Of a stretch of 64,000 nt of DNA, positions 17,097-26,237 are shown one piece after another. Below the pieces are notes generated by a model. That model saw only the letters and a program-made list of their open reading frames with translations. It was not told the origin of the DNA and did no database searches. A program made the position numbers and the translations under genes. The first letter of the stretch is position 1, and every line of letters begins with the position of its first letter. The stretch comes from Streptomyces sp. B1I3 (GTDB lineage Bacteria > Actinomycetota > Actinomycetes > Streptomycetales > Streptomycetaceae): the NCBI RefSeq assembly GCF_030816615.1, contig NZ_JAUSYD010000001.1:5788501-5852500 (forward strand), given 5' to 3'.

Positions 17097-19766
17097 TCAG
17101 AGGCCGTAGCGCTCGCGCGCCTCCTTGACCGTGGAGGCCGGGACCTCGCCACGGCGGGCCAGCTGGGCCAGGGCCGCGACGGCGATCGACTGCGCGTCCA
17201 CGCCGAAGTGGCGGCGGGCCGCCTCCCGGGTGTCGGAGAGGCCGAAGCCGTCCGTGCCCAGCGAGAACCAGTCCTGCTCGACCCACTGGCTGATCTGGTC
17301 CGGTACGGCACGCATCCAGTCACTGACCGCGAGGACCGGACCGGGCGCACCGGAGAGCGCCTGGGTCACGTACGGCTCCCGCTGCTCACCGCGGAGCATC
17401 GCCTCCTCGGCCTCCAGCGCGTCCCGCCGCAGCTCGCCCCAGGAGGTCGCGGACCAGACGTCGGCCGTGACGTTCCAGTCGGCGGCCAGGAGTTCCTGGG
17501 CCTGCAGCGCCCAGTGGATCGCCGTACCGGAGGCGAGCAGCTGGAGGCGCGGCGCGTCCGCCACTGCGGGCACGCCCTCCTTGAAGCGGTACAGCCCCTT
17601 GATGATGCCGTCCTGGACGCCCTCGGGCATCGCGGGCTGCGGCTTCGGCTCGTTGTAGACCGTCAGGTAGTAGAAGACGTTCTCGGCCTCGGGGCCGTAC
17701 ATCCTCCGCAGACCGTCCTTGACGATCACCGCGATCTCGTACGCGAACGCCGGGTCGTAGTTGAGCGACGCCGGGTTCGTGGACGCGATCAGGTGCGAAT
17801 GGCCGTCCGCGTGCTGGAGGCCCTCACCCGTCAGCGTCGTGCGGCCGGCCGTGGCGCCGACGATGAAGCCCTTGCCGAGCTGGTCGGCGAGCTGCCACAT
17901 CTGGTCGCCGGTCCGCTGCCAGCCGAACATCGAGTAGAAGATGTAGAACGGGATCATCGTCTCGCCGTGCGTCGCGTACGACGAAGCGGCGGCGATGAAG
18001 TCGGCCATGGCGCCGGCCTCGGTGATCCCCTCGTTGAGGATCTGGCCGTCCTTGGCCTCCTTGTAGTACATCAACTGGTCGCGGTCGACCGGCTCGTACG
18101 TCTGGCCCATCGGCGAGTAGATGCCGGCGGAGGGGAACAGCGACTCCATGCCGAAGGTCCGGGCCTCGTCCGGGACGATCGGCACCCAGCGCCTGCCGGT
18201 CTCCTTGTCCCGCATCAGGTCCTTCACCAGGCGGACGAAGGCCATGGTGGTGGCCATCTCCTGCTTGCCCGACCCCTTGTACAGGGCCTTGAAAGCACGC
18301 TCCTCCGGCTCGGGCAGCGCTACGGCGTGCACCCGGCGGGCGGGGGCCGGACCACCGAGGGCGGCACGCCGCTCCTGGAGGTAGCGGACCTCGGGGGAGT
18401 CTGCGCCCGGGTGGCCGTAGGGGACCAGCCCGTCCTCGAAGGCGCTGTCCGGGATCGGGAGGCCGAGCAGCTCGCGCATGCCCTTGAACTCGTCGATCGA
18501 CAGCTTCTTCATCTGGTGGTTGGCGTTCTTGGACTCGAAGCCCTTGCCGAGCGTGTAGCCCTTGACCGTCTGGGCCAGGATCACGGTCGGCGCGCCCTTG
18601 TGCGCGAGGGCGGCACGGTAGGCCGCGTACACCTTGCGGGCCTCGTGGCCACCGCGGGAGCTGTAGAAACACTCGGCGATCTTCGCGTCGCTCAGGAGTT
18701 TCGCCAGCTCCGCGAGGGCGGGCTCGGCGCCGAAGAAGTGCTCGCGGATGTAGGCCACGTCGCGCGTCGCGTACGTCTGGAACTGCGCGTCCGGCACCTC
18801 GCGCAGGCGGCGGATGAGCGCGCCCGTGGTGTCCAGCTGGAACAGCTCGTCCCAGGCGCTGCCCCAGAGCGTCTTGACGACGTTCCAGCCGGCCCCGCGG
18901 AACGCGCCTTCCAGCTCCTGGACCACGCGGAAGTTCGCGCGGACCGGGCCGTCGAGACGCTGCAGGTTGCAGTTGATGACGAAGGTCAGGTTGTCGAGCT
19001 GCTCACGGGCCGCGAGGGCGAGGGCCGCGGTCGACTCGGGCTCGTCCATCTCGCCGTCGCCGAGGAAGGCCCAGACGTGCGAGTTCGACGTGTCCTTGAT
19101 GTTGCGGTTGGTCAGATAACGGTTGAAGCGCGCCTGGTAGATCGCCGAGAGCGGGCCGAGGCCCATCGACACGGTGGGGAACTCCCACAGCCAGGGAAGC
19201 CGCCGCGGGTGGGGGTAGGACGGCAGGCCGTCGCCCCCCGACTCCTGGCGGAAGTTGTCGAGCTGCTGCTCGCTGAGGCGGCCGTCGAGGAAGGCGCGGG
19301 CGTAGATGCCGGGCGAGGCGTGGCCCTGGATGTAGAGCTGGTCGCCGGAGCCGTCGCCCTCCTTGCCGCGGAAGAAGTGGTTGAAGCCGGTCTCGTACAG
19401 CCAGGCGGCCGAGGCGAACGTGGCGATGTGACCGCCGACGCCGTACCGGGCGCCACGGGTGACCATCGCGGCCGCGTTCCAGCGGTTCCACGCGGTGATC
19501 TTCGATTCCATCTCCAGGTCGCCGTCGAAGGCGGGCTCCGCGGCGGTGGGGATGGTGTTGACGTAATCGGTCTCCAGCAGCTTGGGCAGCGCGATACCGG
19601 CGCCCTCCGCGTGCTGGAGCGAGCGCCGCATCAGGTACGCGGCACGGTGCGGGCCCGCGGCCTTGGTGACGGCGTCCAGGGAGGCCGCCCATTCGGCGGT
19701 CTCCTCGGGGTCGCGGTCCGGGAGCTGGTCGAGCTCGCTCGGAAGCTTTGCTACGGGGTCGGTCAT
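17097..19766 (-). CDS. aceE: Pyruvate dehydrogenase E1 component (homodimeric type)
   Basis: 889 residues, the length of the single-chain homodimeric PDH E1. It decarboxylates pyruvate with thiamine diphosphate and acetylates the lipoyl arm of E2. The ThDP/Mg motif begins GDGEMDEPES (236-245) and ends at NCN (265-267); HASPGIYARAFL and the pyrimidine-domain segment MIPFYIFYSMFGWQRTGDQ are also typical. The start MTDPVAKLPS is at ATG 19766 with GGAAGG upstream. The GntR gene lies 266 bp upstream, then E2 and E3 follow further right in the same orientation but as separate units. Confidence 0.97.
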   Translation of the reverse strand: MTDPVAKLPSELDQLPDRDPEETAEWAASLDAVTKAAGPHRAAYLMRRSLQHAEGAGIALPKLLETDYVNTIPTAAEPAFDGDLEMESKITAWNRWNAAAMVTRGARYGVGGHIATFASAAWLYETGFNHFFRGKEGDGSGDQLYIQGHASPGIYARAFLDGRLSEQQLDNFRQESGGDGLPSYPHPRRLPWLWEFPTVSMGLGPLSAIYQARFNRYLTNRNIKDTSNSHVWAFLGDGEMDEPESTAALALAAREQLDNLTFVINCNLQRLDGPVRANFRVVQELEGAFRGAGWNVVKTLWGSAWDELFQLDTTGALIRRLREVPDAQFQTYATRDVAYIREHFFGAEPALAELAKLLSDAKIAECFYSSRGGHEARKVYAAYRAALAHKGAPTVILAQTVKGYTLGKGFESKNANHQMKKLSIDEFKGMRELLGLPIPDSAFEDGLVPYGHPGADSPEVRYLQERRAALGGPAPARRVHAVALPEPEERAFKALYKGSGKQEMATTMAFVRLVKDLMRDKETGRRWVPIVPDEARTFGMESLFPSAGIYSPMGQTYEPVDRDQLMYYKEAKDGQILNEGITEAGAMADFIAAASSYATHGETMIPFYIFYSMFGWQRTGDQMWQLADQLGKGFIVGATAGRTTLTGEGLQHADGHSHLIASTNPASLNYDPAFAYEIAVIVKDGLRRMYGPEAENVFYYLTVYNEPKPQPAMPEGVQDGIIKGLYRFKEGVPAVADAPRLQLLASGTAIHWALQAQELLAADWNVTADVWSATSWGELRRDALEAEEAMLRGEQREPYVTQALSGAPGPVLAVSDWMRAVPDQISQWVEQDWFSLGTDGFGLSDTREAARRHFGVDAQSIAVAALAQLARRGEVPASTVKEARERYGL

Positions 19767-19863
19767 GATCGCCGCCTTCCGGTATGGAGGGGGGTGGAGA
19801 AGGCCCTGACTGGCAGGACAGGGCGATCGGGCCGGTGGGCCCGCGACTGAACTGTAAGTCGCC

Positions 19864-19878
19864 GATCGATGATCGATC
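19864..19878. promoter_or_regulatory. 15-bp palindrome upstream of aceE
   Basis: GATCGATGATCGATC is a perfect 7-bp inverted repeat around one base, about 100 bp before the aceE start and next to an AT-richer patch (19880-19920) that likely holds the promoter. It may be a regulator site; no protein can be assigned. Confidence 0.4.
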
Positions 19879-20032
19879 AAAGGGTGAAGGGCAAAACTTC
19901 TCGATATGAAGAAAAGTGGCATGCGGTGCCGCGAAACAGGGCACGGAGTGACGGGACCAAGGGGGTAAAAGGGGCGCTGACCTGCACGGTCGAGCGCACG
20001 GCCTCACACATGGGCACGTGCGCGGACAGCGT

Positions 20033-20656
20033 TCAGGCGCGCGGCGCGCACCCCAGGACGTGTTCCTTGACCAGCACCGCGATGTGCGGGTCCCGCCGCG
20101 CGAACGCCTCGATGAGCGCCTCGTGCTCCTCCGCGTACGACTTCTGCACCGTGCCCAGCCAGCGGATCGACAGGGCCGTGAACACCTCGATGCCGAGGCC
20201 CTCCCAGGTGTGCAGCAGGACCGCGTTCCCGGCGGCCCGCACCAGCTCCCGGTGGAAGGCCACGGTGTGCCGCACCTGCGCCTCCCCGTCGGCCAGCCGG
20301 TCCGCCTCGTACAGGGCCGTCACGTGCGGGGTGAGCGCCGAGCAGTCCTCCCCGAGGGCCGGGGCCGCGAGTTCCGCCGCGATCTGCTCCAGCCCGGCGC
20401 GTACGGGGTAGCTCTCCTCCAGGTCGGCCGCGGTGAGATTGCGGACCCGGACGCCCTTGTTGGGCGCCGACTCGATCAGCCGCAGCGTCTCCAGCTCGCG
20501 CAGCGCCTCGCGCACCGGTGTCTGGCTGACCTCCAGCTCGGTCGCGATACGGCGCTCCACGATCCGCTCGCCCGGCTTCCATCGCCCGCTGACGATCCCG
20601 TCCACGATGTGCTCGCGGATCTGTTCGCGCAGCGAGTGGACGACGGGCGGGGTCAT
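20033..20656 (-). CDS. GntR-family regulator with FCD domain, PdhR-like by context
   Basis: 207 residues. A GntR winged helix occupies residues 5-70 (IREHIVDGIVSGRWKPGERI; VSQTPVREALRELE), followed by an all-helical FCD ligand domain. Metal/ligand residues are probably in DLEESYPVRAG, the FHRELVRAAGN histidine and later histidines. FCD regulators bind carboxylates; E. coli PdhR, of the same subfamily, senses pyruvate and controls aceEF-lpd. Lying between aceE and the E2/E3 genes, this protein is a good candidate for pyruvate-responsive control. AAGGAG precedes ATG 20656 by 6 nt. A TGGTC-n4-GACCA operator-like repeat lies upstream. Confidence 0.88.
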   Translation of the reverse strand: MTPPVVHSLREQIREHIVDGIVSGRWKPGERIVERRIATELEVSQTPVREALRELETLRLIESAPNKGVRVRNLTAADLEESYPVRAGLEQIAAELAAPALGEDCSALTPHVTALYEADRLADGEAQVRHTVAFHRELVRAAGNAVLLHTWEGLGIEVFTALSIRWLGTVQKSYAEEHEALIEAFARRDPHIAVLVKEHVLGCAPRA

Positions 20657-20718
20657 GGGGGGCTCCTTCGGGGCGAACCGGTGCTGCTCTCCACCAACTC
20701 GGCTGCCGGAACGGCCGG

Positions 20719-20732
20719 TGGTCCCTAGACCA
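20719..20732. promoter_or_regulatory. Candidate GntR operator (autoregulatory)
   Basis: TGGTCCCTAGACCA, a perfect 5-bp inverted repeat of the TGGT/ACCA kind bound by FadR-subfamily GntR proteins. It overlaps a -10-like TATGGT (reverse strand, 20729-20734) 63 bp upstream of the GntR start codon. Confidence 0.55.
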
Positions 20733-20736
20733 TACG

Positions 20737-20777
20737 GCGGCGCCCCCGTCCGGAAGTGTTCCGGACGGGGGCGCCGC
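20737..20777 (-). terminator. Terminator downstream of the E2 gene
   Basis: A perfect 19-bp stem with a 3-nt GTG loop (core GGCGCCCCCGTCCGGAA, 20739-20755, with 20759-20775), 27 bp beyond the E2 stop codon. Confidence 0.9.
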
Positions 20778-20804
20778 TGGTGAGGCTGGTTACAGCCGCA
20801 GGGA

Positions 20805-22649
20805 TCAGAGGCCGAGCTCGACCTCGAACTCGCCCGCCTCCAGGATCGCCTTGACCGCGGTCAGGTAGCGGGCGGCGTCCGCGCCGTCCACCAGACGGTG
20901 GTCGTAGGAGAGCGAGAGGTACGTCATGTCGCGGACGCCGATGACGGTGCCCTCGGCGGTCTCGATGACCGCCGGACGCTTGACGGTGGCACCGATGCCC
21001 AGGATGGCCGCCTGGTTCGGCGGCACGATGACGGTGTCGAACAGGGCACCGCGCGAACCGGTGTTGCTGATGGTGAAGGTCGCACCGGACATGTCGTCCG
21101 GAGTGAGACCGCCACCACGGGCCTTGCCGGCCAGCTCGGCGGTCTTCTTCGAGATGCCGGCGATGTTCAGGTCGCCCGCACCCTTGATGACCGGGGTCAT
21201 CAGACCCTTCTCGGCGTCCACGGCGATGCCGATGTTCTCCGAGTCGAAGTACGTGATGGTGCCCTCGTCCTCGTTGATCCGGGCGTTGATGACCGGGTGG
21301 GCCTTCAGCGCCTGGGCCGCCGCCTTCACGAAGAACGGCATCGGGGACAGCTTGACGCCCTCACGGGCGGCGAAGGACTCCTTCGCCTGGTTGCGCAGCT
21401 TCATCAGCTTGGTGATGTCGACCTCGACGACCGTGGTCAGCTGGGCCTGCGAGTGCAGCGCCTTCATCATGTTGTCGCCGATGACCTTGCGCATGCGGGT
21501 CATCTTGACCGTCTGACCGCGCAGCGGGGACGCCTCGAGCTTCGGCGCCTTCGCCGCGGCCGGGGCGGCGGCGGCCGGAGCCGGAGCCGCGGCGGCCTTC
21601 GCGGCCTCCGCGGCGGCGACGACGTCCTGCTTGCGGATGCGGCCACCGACGCCGGTGCCCTTGACCGAGCCCAGGTCGACGCCGTTCTCGGTGGCGAGCT
21701 TGCGGACCAGCGGCGTGACGTACGCGCCCTCGTCACCGGCGGGCGCGGCCGGAGCGGCCGGCGCGGGGGTGGCGGGTGCCGGAGCGGCCGGCGCGGGCGC
21801 CGGGGCGGCCGGAGCCTGAGCCGCCGGAGCGGCGGGTGCTGCCGGAGCCGGTGCCGGTGCCGCCGGTGCCGGGGCCGCCGGGGCTGCCGGAGCCGGGGCT
21901 GCCGGAGCGGCGGGCGCGGGAGCAGCGGCGGCCGGAGCCGCCGGAGCGGCCGGGGCCTGAGCAGCCGGAGCGGCGGCGGGGGCCGGAGCGGCCTCTGCCG
22001 GAGCAGCGGCCGGGGCGGAACCCGGAGCGCCGATGACGGCGAGCTTGGCGCCCACCTCGGCGGTCTCGTCCTCGCCGACGACGATCTCCAGCAGCACGCC
22101 GGCGACCGGCGCGGGGATCTCGGTGTCGACCTTGTCCGTGGAGACCTCAAGCAGGGGCTCGTCCTCCGCGACCTCCTCGCCGACCTCCTTCAGCCAGCGG
22201 GTGACGGTGCCCTCGGTGACGCTCTCGCCGAGCGCGGGGAGGGTGACGTCCGTGCCGGAGGCGGAGGAAGCGCCGGCGGCGTCCTCGGCGGCCGGGGCCT
22301 CGGCCGGAGCCTCGGTCTCGGTCGACGGGGCGGTCGGGGCCTCGGCGGCTGCCGGGGCGGGGACCGCGGCCGGCTCGGCCGCCGGAGCGGCCTCGGCGGC
22401 AGGTGCGCCCGAGCCGTCGTCGATGACGGCCAGCTCGGCGCCGACCTCGACGGTCTCGTCCTCGGCGACCTTGATGGAGGAGAGGATGCCGGACGCCGGG
22501 GCGGGGATCTCGGTGTCGACCTTGTCGGTCGAGACCTCGAGCAACGGCTCATCGGCCTCGACGTGCTCGCCCTCGGCCTTCAGCCAGCGGGTGACGGTGC
22601 CCTCGGTGACGCTCTCGCCGAGCGCCGGAAGGGTTACGGAAACCGACAT
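20805..22649 (-). CDS. 2-oxo acid dehydrogenase E2, dihydrolipoamide acyltransferase
   Basis: 614 residues, the core of the pyruvate (and in actinobacteria often the mixed pyruvate/2-oxoglutarate) dehydrogenase complex. Two lipoyl domains are seen, with lipoylation sites Lys43 and Lys173 in STDKVD. A long Ala/Pro linker (about 205-305) leads to the peripheral E1/E3-binding domain ([14 protein letters not shown] ... [11 protein letters not shown], about 315-350). The catalytic domain ends with the active-site SYDHRLVDG near residue 585. It is called sucB in some Streptomyces annotations and aceF or dlaT in others, so I leave the symbol blank. lpd lies 59 bp upstream, probably in one transcript. 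Confidence 0.95.
   Translation of the reverse strand: MSVSVTLPALGESVTEGTVTRWLKAEGEHVEADEPLLEVSTDKVDTEIPAPASGILSSIKVAEDETVEVGAELAVIDDGSGAPAAEAAPAAEPAAVPAPAAAEAPTAPSTETEAPAEAPAAEDAAGASSASGTDVTLPALGESVTEGTVTRWLKEVGEEVAEDEPLLEVSTDKVDTEIPAPVAGVLLEIVVGEDETAEVGAKLAVIGAPGSAPAAAPAEAAPAPAAAPAAQAPAAPAAPAAAAPAPAAPAAPAPAAPAAPAPAAPAPAPAAPAAPAAQAPAAPAPAPAAPAPATPAPAAPAAPAGDEGAYVTPLVRKLATENGVDLGSVKGTGVGGRIRKQDVVAAAEAAKAAAAPAPAAAAPAAAKAPKLEASPLRGQTVKMTRMRKVIGDNMMKALHSQAQLTTVVEVDITKLMKLRNQAKESFAAREGVKLSPMPFFVKAAAQALKAHPVINARINEDEGTITYFDSENIGIAVDAEKGLMTPVIKGAGDLNIAGISKKTAELAGKARGGGLTPDDMSGATFTISNTGSRGALFDTVIVPPNQAAILGIGATVKRPAVIETAEGTVIGVRDMTYLSLSYDHRLVDGADAARYLTAVKAILEAGEFEVELGL
22187..22235. repeat. 49-bp direct repeat, copy 1 (second lipoyl domain)
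   Basis: The bases from CCTTCAGCCAGCGG to GAGCGC are identical to 22577-22625, exactly 390 bp (130 codons) away. Both encode the [16 protein letters not shown] start of a lipoyl domain. Confidence 0.9.
22577..22625. repeat. 49-bp direct repeat, copy 2 (first lipoyl domain)
   Basis: Partner of 22187-22235, in frame within the same gene. Recombination between the copies would remove exactly one lipoyl domain and leave the reading frame intact. Confidence 0.9.
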
Positions 22650-22708
22650 GGTTTCGGTTGCTCCTTACGAAAGTGCGGAAGTGGTCGGTCGTCGCGCCCG
22701 GGACTGAA

Positions 22709-24097
22709 TCAGTCGTGGGAGTGGAGAGGCTTGCCGGCCAGGGCCAGGTGTGCCTCGCCCATGGCCTCGTTCTGCGTCGGGTGGGCGTGGATGAGCTGCG
22801 CGACCTCGGCCGGCAGCGCCTCCCAGTTGTAGATCAGCTGAGCTTCGCCGACCTGCTCGCCCATACGGTCACCGACCATGTGGACGCCGACCACGGCACC
22901 GTCCTTGACCTGGACGAGCTTGATCTCGCCCGCGGTCTTCAGGATCTTGCTCTTGCCGTTGCCCGCGAGGTTGTACTTGAGGGCGACGACCTTGTCCGCA
23001 CCGTAGATCTCCTTGGCCTTGGCCTCGGTGATGCCGACGGAGGCGACCTCGGGGTGGCAGTACGTCACCTTCGGCACGCCGTCGTAGTCGATCGGCACGG
23101 TCTTGAGGCCGGCCAGCCGCTCCGCCACCAGGATGCCCTCGGCGAAGCCGACGTGCGCGAGCTGCAGGGTGGGGACGAGGTCGCCCACGGCCGAGATCGT
23201 CGGGACGTTGGTCTGCATGTACTCGTCGACGAGGACGTAGCCGCGGTCCATGGCGACCCCGGCCTCCTCGTAGCCCAGACCCTGCGAGACCGGGCCGCGG
23301 CCGATCGCGACCAGCAGCAGCTCCGCCTCGAAGGTCTTGCCGTCGGCGAGCGTCACACGGACGCCGTCCTGCGTGTACTCGGCCTTGTCGAAGAAGGTGC
23401 CGAGGTTGAACTTGATGCCGCGCTTGCGGAACGCGCGCTCGAGAAGCTTCGAGCTGTTCTCGTCCTCGACGGGGACCAGGTGCTTGAGGCCCTCGACGAT
23501 GGTGATGTCGGTGCCGAAGGACTTCCACGCCGAGGCGAACTCGACGCCGATGACGCCGCCGCCCAGGACGATGGCGGACTTCGGTACGCGGTCCAGCTTC
23601 AGCGCGTGGTCCGAGGAGATGATCCGGTTGCCGTCGATCTCCAGGCCGGGCAGCGACTTCGGTACGGAACCGGTCGCGAGCAGCACGTGGCGGCCCTGGA
23701 CACGCTGGCCGTTGACATCCACCGAGGTGGGCGACGAGAGCCGGCCCTCACCCTCGATGTAGTGCACCTTGCGTGAGGCGATGAGTCCCTGCAGGCCCTT
23801 GTACAGGCCGGAGATCACGTCGTCCTTGTACTTGTGGACGGCCTCCATGTCGATGCCCTCGAAGGTGGCCTTCACGCCGAACTGGGCCGACTCGCGGGCC
23901 TGGTCGGCGATCTCGCCGGCGTGCAGCAGCGCCTTCGTGGGGATGCAGCCGTTGTGCAGGCAGGTGCCGCCGACCTTGCCCTTCTCGATCAGTGCGACGT
24001 CCAGGCCCAGCTGCGCTCCGCGCAGGGCCGCGGCGTAACCGCCGCTACCACCGCCGAGGATCACTAGGTCGAAAACGGTGCTGGCGTCGTTCGCCAC
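22709..24097 (-). CDS. lpd: Dihydrolipoyl dehydrogenase (E3)
   Basis: 462 residues. A flavoprotein disulfide reductase that reoxidises the lipoyl arms of E2 with NAD+. The FAD motif LVILGGGSGGYAAA is at 11-24, the redox disulfide is Cys46/Cys51 in GGTCLHNGCIPTK, the NAD motif is VLGGGVIGVEFA, and the C-terminal HPTQNE supplies the active-site His/Glu of the partner subunit. The start is GTG 24097 (VANDASTVFD) with GGAGG upstream. It precedes E2 by 59 bp on the same strand. Confidence 0.96.
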   Translation of the reverse strand: MANDASTVFDLVILGGGSGGYAAALRGAQLGLDVALIEKGKVGGTCLHNGCIPTKALLHAGEIADQARESAQFGVKATFEGIDMEAVHKYKDDVISGLYKGLQGLIASRKVHYIEGEGRLSSPTSVDVNGQRVQGRHVLLATGSVPKSLPGLEIDGNRIISSDHALKLDRVPKSAIVLGGGVIGVEFASAWKSFGTDITIVEGLKHLVPVEDENSSKLLERAFRKRGIKFNLGTFFDKAEYTQDGVRVTLADGKTFEAELLLVAIGRGPVSQGLGYEEAGVAMDRGYVLVDEYMQTNVPTISAVGDLVPTLQLAHVGFAEGILVAERLAGLKTVPIDYDGVPKVTYCHPEVASVGITEAKAKEIYGADKVVALKYNLAGNGKSKILKTAGEIKLVQVKDGAVVGVHMVGDRMGEQVGEAQLIYNWEALPAEVAQLIHAHPTQNEAMGEAHLALAGKPLHSHD

Positions 24098-24357
24098 GTC
24101 ACGTCCTCCATGCATGTGCGCCGTACGCCGGGCCCCGTCGCTGGGGTGTGACCGGCCGGTCGGCTGGTGTTCGGCCGCTTGCGTTATTCGGCCCTGTGGT
24201 GGGGGCCCTGTCCTGCCGAGAACCCATCTTCGCACTTGTTGAGGGCGGGCGGGACGCGGGCCCCTGGTCCACGCCGGACGGGCATCCGGCTCGGACGGTC
24301 AGCTGTGCGAACAAAAATTCGGAAAAATGCCGGTCAGGGCCACTTCCGGGAACGCGC

Positions 24358-24385
24358 ACGGCCCCGGACGTATGCCCGGGGCCGT
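24358..24385 (-). terminator. Second hairpin after pepA
   Basis: ACGGCCCCGG (24358-24367) pairs perfectly with CCGGGGCCGT (24376-24385), with an 8-nt loop. It probably acts together with the hairpin next to the pepA stop codon. Confidence 0.7.
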
Positions 24386-24407
24386 ATCCGCTGCGCGCGA
24401 ACGCCGT

Positions 24408-24447
24408 GGGCACGGCGAGCGCGCGACCGCACGCGAACGCCGTGCCC
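24408..24447 (-). terminator. First hairpin after pepA
   Basis: GGGCACGGCG (24408-24417) pairs with CGCCGTGCCC (24438-24447), with a 20-nt loop, 5 bp beyond the pepA stop codon. Confidence 0.65.
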
Positions 24448-24452
24448 GGAGG

Positions 24453-26009
24453 TCAGCCGAGGTCGCCGGCGGCCGTGCGCTCGGCCAGCTTCACCAGGGT
24501 GCGGACCGCGGACCCGGTGCCGCCCTTGGGCGTGTAGCCGTACGGCGCGCCCTCGTGGAAGGCCGGTCCCGCGATGTCCAGGTGCGCCCAGGCGATGCCC
24601 TCGCCCACGAACTCCTTCAGGAAGAGACCGGCCACCAGGCCGCCGCCCATCCGCTCGCCCATGTTGGCGATGTCGGCGGTCGGGGAGTCCATCCCCTTGC
24701 GCAGGTCGGCGGGGAGCGGCATCGGCCAGGAAGCCTCGCCGACCTCCTCGGCGATCTCGTGGATCGACGTGCGGAAGGCGTCGTCGTTGGCCATGATGCC
24801 GAAGGTGCGGTTGCCCAGCGCCAGCACCATCGCACCGGTGAGGGTCGCCACGTCGACGATCGCGTCCGGCTTCTCCTCCGAGGCGCGGGTCAGCGCGTCG
24901 GCGAGGACCAGCCGGCCCTCGGCGTCGGTGTTGAGGACCTCGACGGTCTTGCCGCTGTACATGCGCAGGACGTCACCCGGGCGGGTGGCGTTGCCGGACG
25001 GCATGTTCTCGGCGAGCGCCAGCCAGCCGGTGACGTTGACCCGCAGGCCCAGACGGGAGGCCGCGACGACGGCGGCGAACACGGCGGCGGCGCCGCTCAT
25101 GTCGCACTTCATCGTCTCGTTGTGGCCGGCCGGCTTGAGCGAGATGCCGCCCGAGTCGTAGGTGATGCCCTTGCCGACCAGGGCCAGGGTCTTCTCCGCC
25201 TTGGGGTGCGTGTAGGCGAGGCGGACCAGACGCGGGCCGTGGGTGGAGCCCTGGCCGACGCCCAGCAGACCCCCGAAGCCGCCCTTGACGAGCGCCTTCT
25301 CGTCGAGGACCTGCACCTTGATGCCGTGCTCCTTGCCGGCCGCGGCGGCCACCGCCGCGAAGGACTCGGGGTACAGGTCGTTCGGCGGGGTGTTGACCAG
25401 GTCACGGGCCCGGTTGATCTCCTCGGCGACCGCGACGGCGCGCTCTGCGGCCGCCTTGAACGCCTTGTCGCGCGGCTTGGCGCCCAGCAGGGCGACCTCC
25501 CCGAGCGGCAGCTTCGCGCCGTTCCCGGACTTGGCGTCCTTGGGGGCGAGCCTGTTCTCGCCGCCCTGGTAGGCGGTGAAGGCGTAGGCGCCGAGCAGGG
25601 CGCCCTCCGCGACGGCCTCGGCGTCCTCCACGGACTCCGCCGGCAGCGCGAAACCGGCCTTCTTCGCACCGGACAGGGCGCGTGCGGCGCTCCCTGCGGC
25701 CCGGCGCAGTGCCTCGGCGTCGTAGCCGCCGTCCTTCTCCGGGACCGGACCGAGCCCGACCGCGATGACGACCGCGGCCTTGAGCCCGGAGGGCGCGGGA
25801 AGCTTGGTCAGTTCGCCCTCGGCACCGGAGGCACCCAGGGTCTCCAGGACGTCTGCGAGCTTTCCGTCGAACGCCTTGTCCACGGCCTCGGCGCCCGGTG
25901 CGAGGACCAGGCCCCCGGACTTGGACCCAGCGCCCTTGGCGACGCCGACGACGAGTGCGTCGGCGCGCAGCGTCGCCGCACCGGCAGTGCTGAGAGTGAG
26001 AGCAGTCAC
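24453..26009 (-). CDS. pepA: Leucyl aminopeptidase (peptidase family M17)
   Basis: 518 residues. A hexameric, two-zinc cytosolic aminopeptidase releasing N-terminal amino acids. The C-terminal catalytic half shows VGKGITYDSGGISLKP with the metal ligand Lys/Asp and the M17 signature NTDAEGRLVLADAL. The N-terminal half (about 1-170) is the variable macro-like domain. The start GTG 26009 (VTALTLSTAG) has only a weak ribosome binding site. Two hairpins follow the stop. From memory an M17 peptidase (pepB) occupies the same place in mycobacteria. Confidence 0.95.
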   Translation of the reverse strand: MTALTLSTAGAATLRADALVVGVAKGAGSKSGGLVLAPGAEAVDKAFDGKLADVLETLGASGAEGELTKLPAPSGLKAAVVIAVGLGPVPEKDGGYDAEALRRAAGSAARALSGAKKAGFALPAESVEDAEAVAEGALLGAYAFTAYQGGENRLAPKDAKSGNGAKLPLGEVALLGAKPRDKAFKAAAERAVAVAEEINRARDLVNTPPNDLYPESFAAVAAAAGKEHGIKVQVLDEKALVKGGFGGLLGVGQGSTHGPRLVRLAYTHPKAEKTLALVGKGITYDSGGISLKPAGHNETMKCDMSGAAAVFAAVVAASRLGLRVNVTGWLALAENMPSGNATRPGDVLRMYSGKTVEVLNTDAEGRLVLADALTRASEEKPDAIVDVATLTGAMVLALGNRTFGIMANDDAFRTSIHEIAEEVGEASWPMPLPADLRKGMDSPTADIANMGERMGGGLVAGLFLKEFVGEGIAWAHLDIAGPAFHEGAPYGYTPKGGTGSAVRTLVKLAERTAAGDLG

Positions 26010-26237
26010 GGTGGTGAATTCTCGCTTCCGTTGAGTTATGTGCCGGTCGAGGGGTGGGCCGACCGTGCCCGGCGCATCGTAGACGCCGCCGCAATGTGCC
26101 GGGAATGAGCCTACGCGCGCCGCTGCGTCCGGCTGACGGGGGCAGGGCCGTCCGGGTCGGCGCCCGTGCCCCGCGCGGGCAGTAGGGAGCCGCGGGGATA
26201 GGGTCGTCGGCCTGGGCGGGACGAGTGGGGGAGCACC

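Larger units (their letters stand above)
24098..24452. other. Intergenic region upstream of lpd and downstream of pepA
   Basis: 355 bp with no gene. The left part should hold the lpd promoter; an A/T-rich patch at 24309-24330 is the only such stretch here. The right part contains two hairpins (24358-24385 and 24408-24447) that belong to the end of pepA. Confidence 0.55.

Noticed and set aside
21700-22020. Alternative long reading frames through the Ala/Pro linker of E2
   Set aside because: These are shadows created by the GCC/GCG/CCG repeats; the E2 frame is continuous and matches the family.
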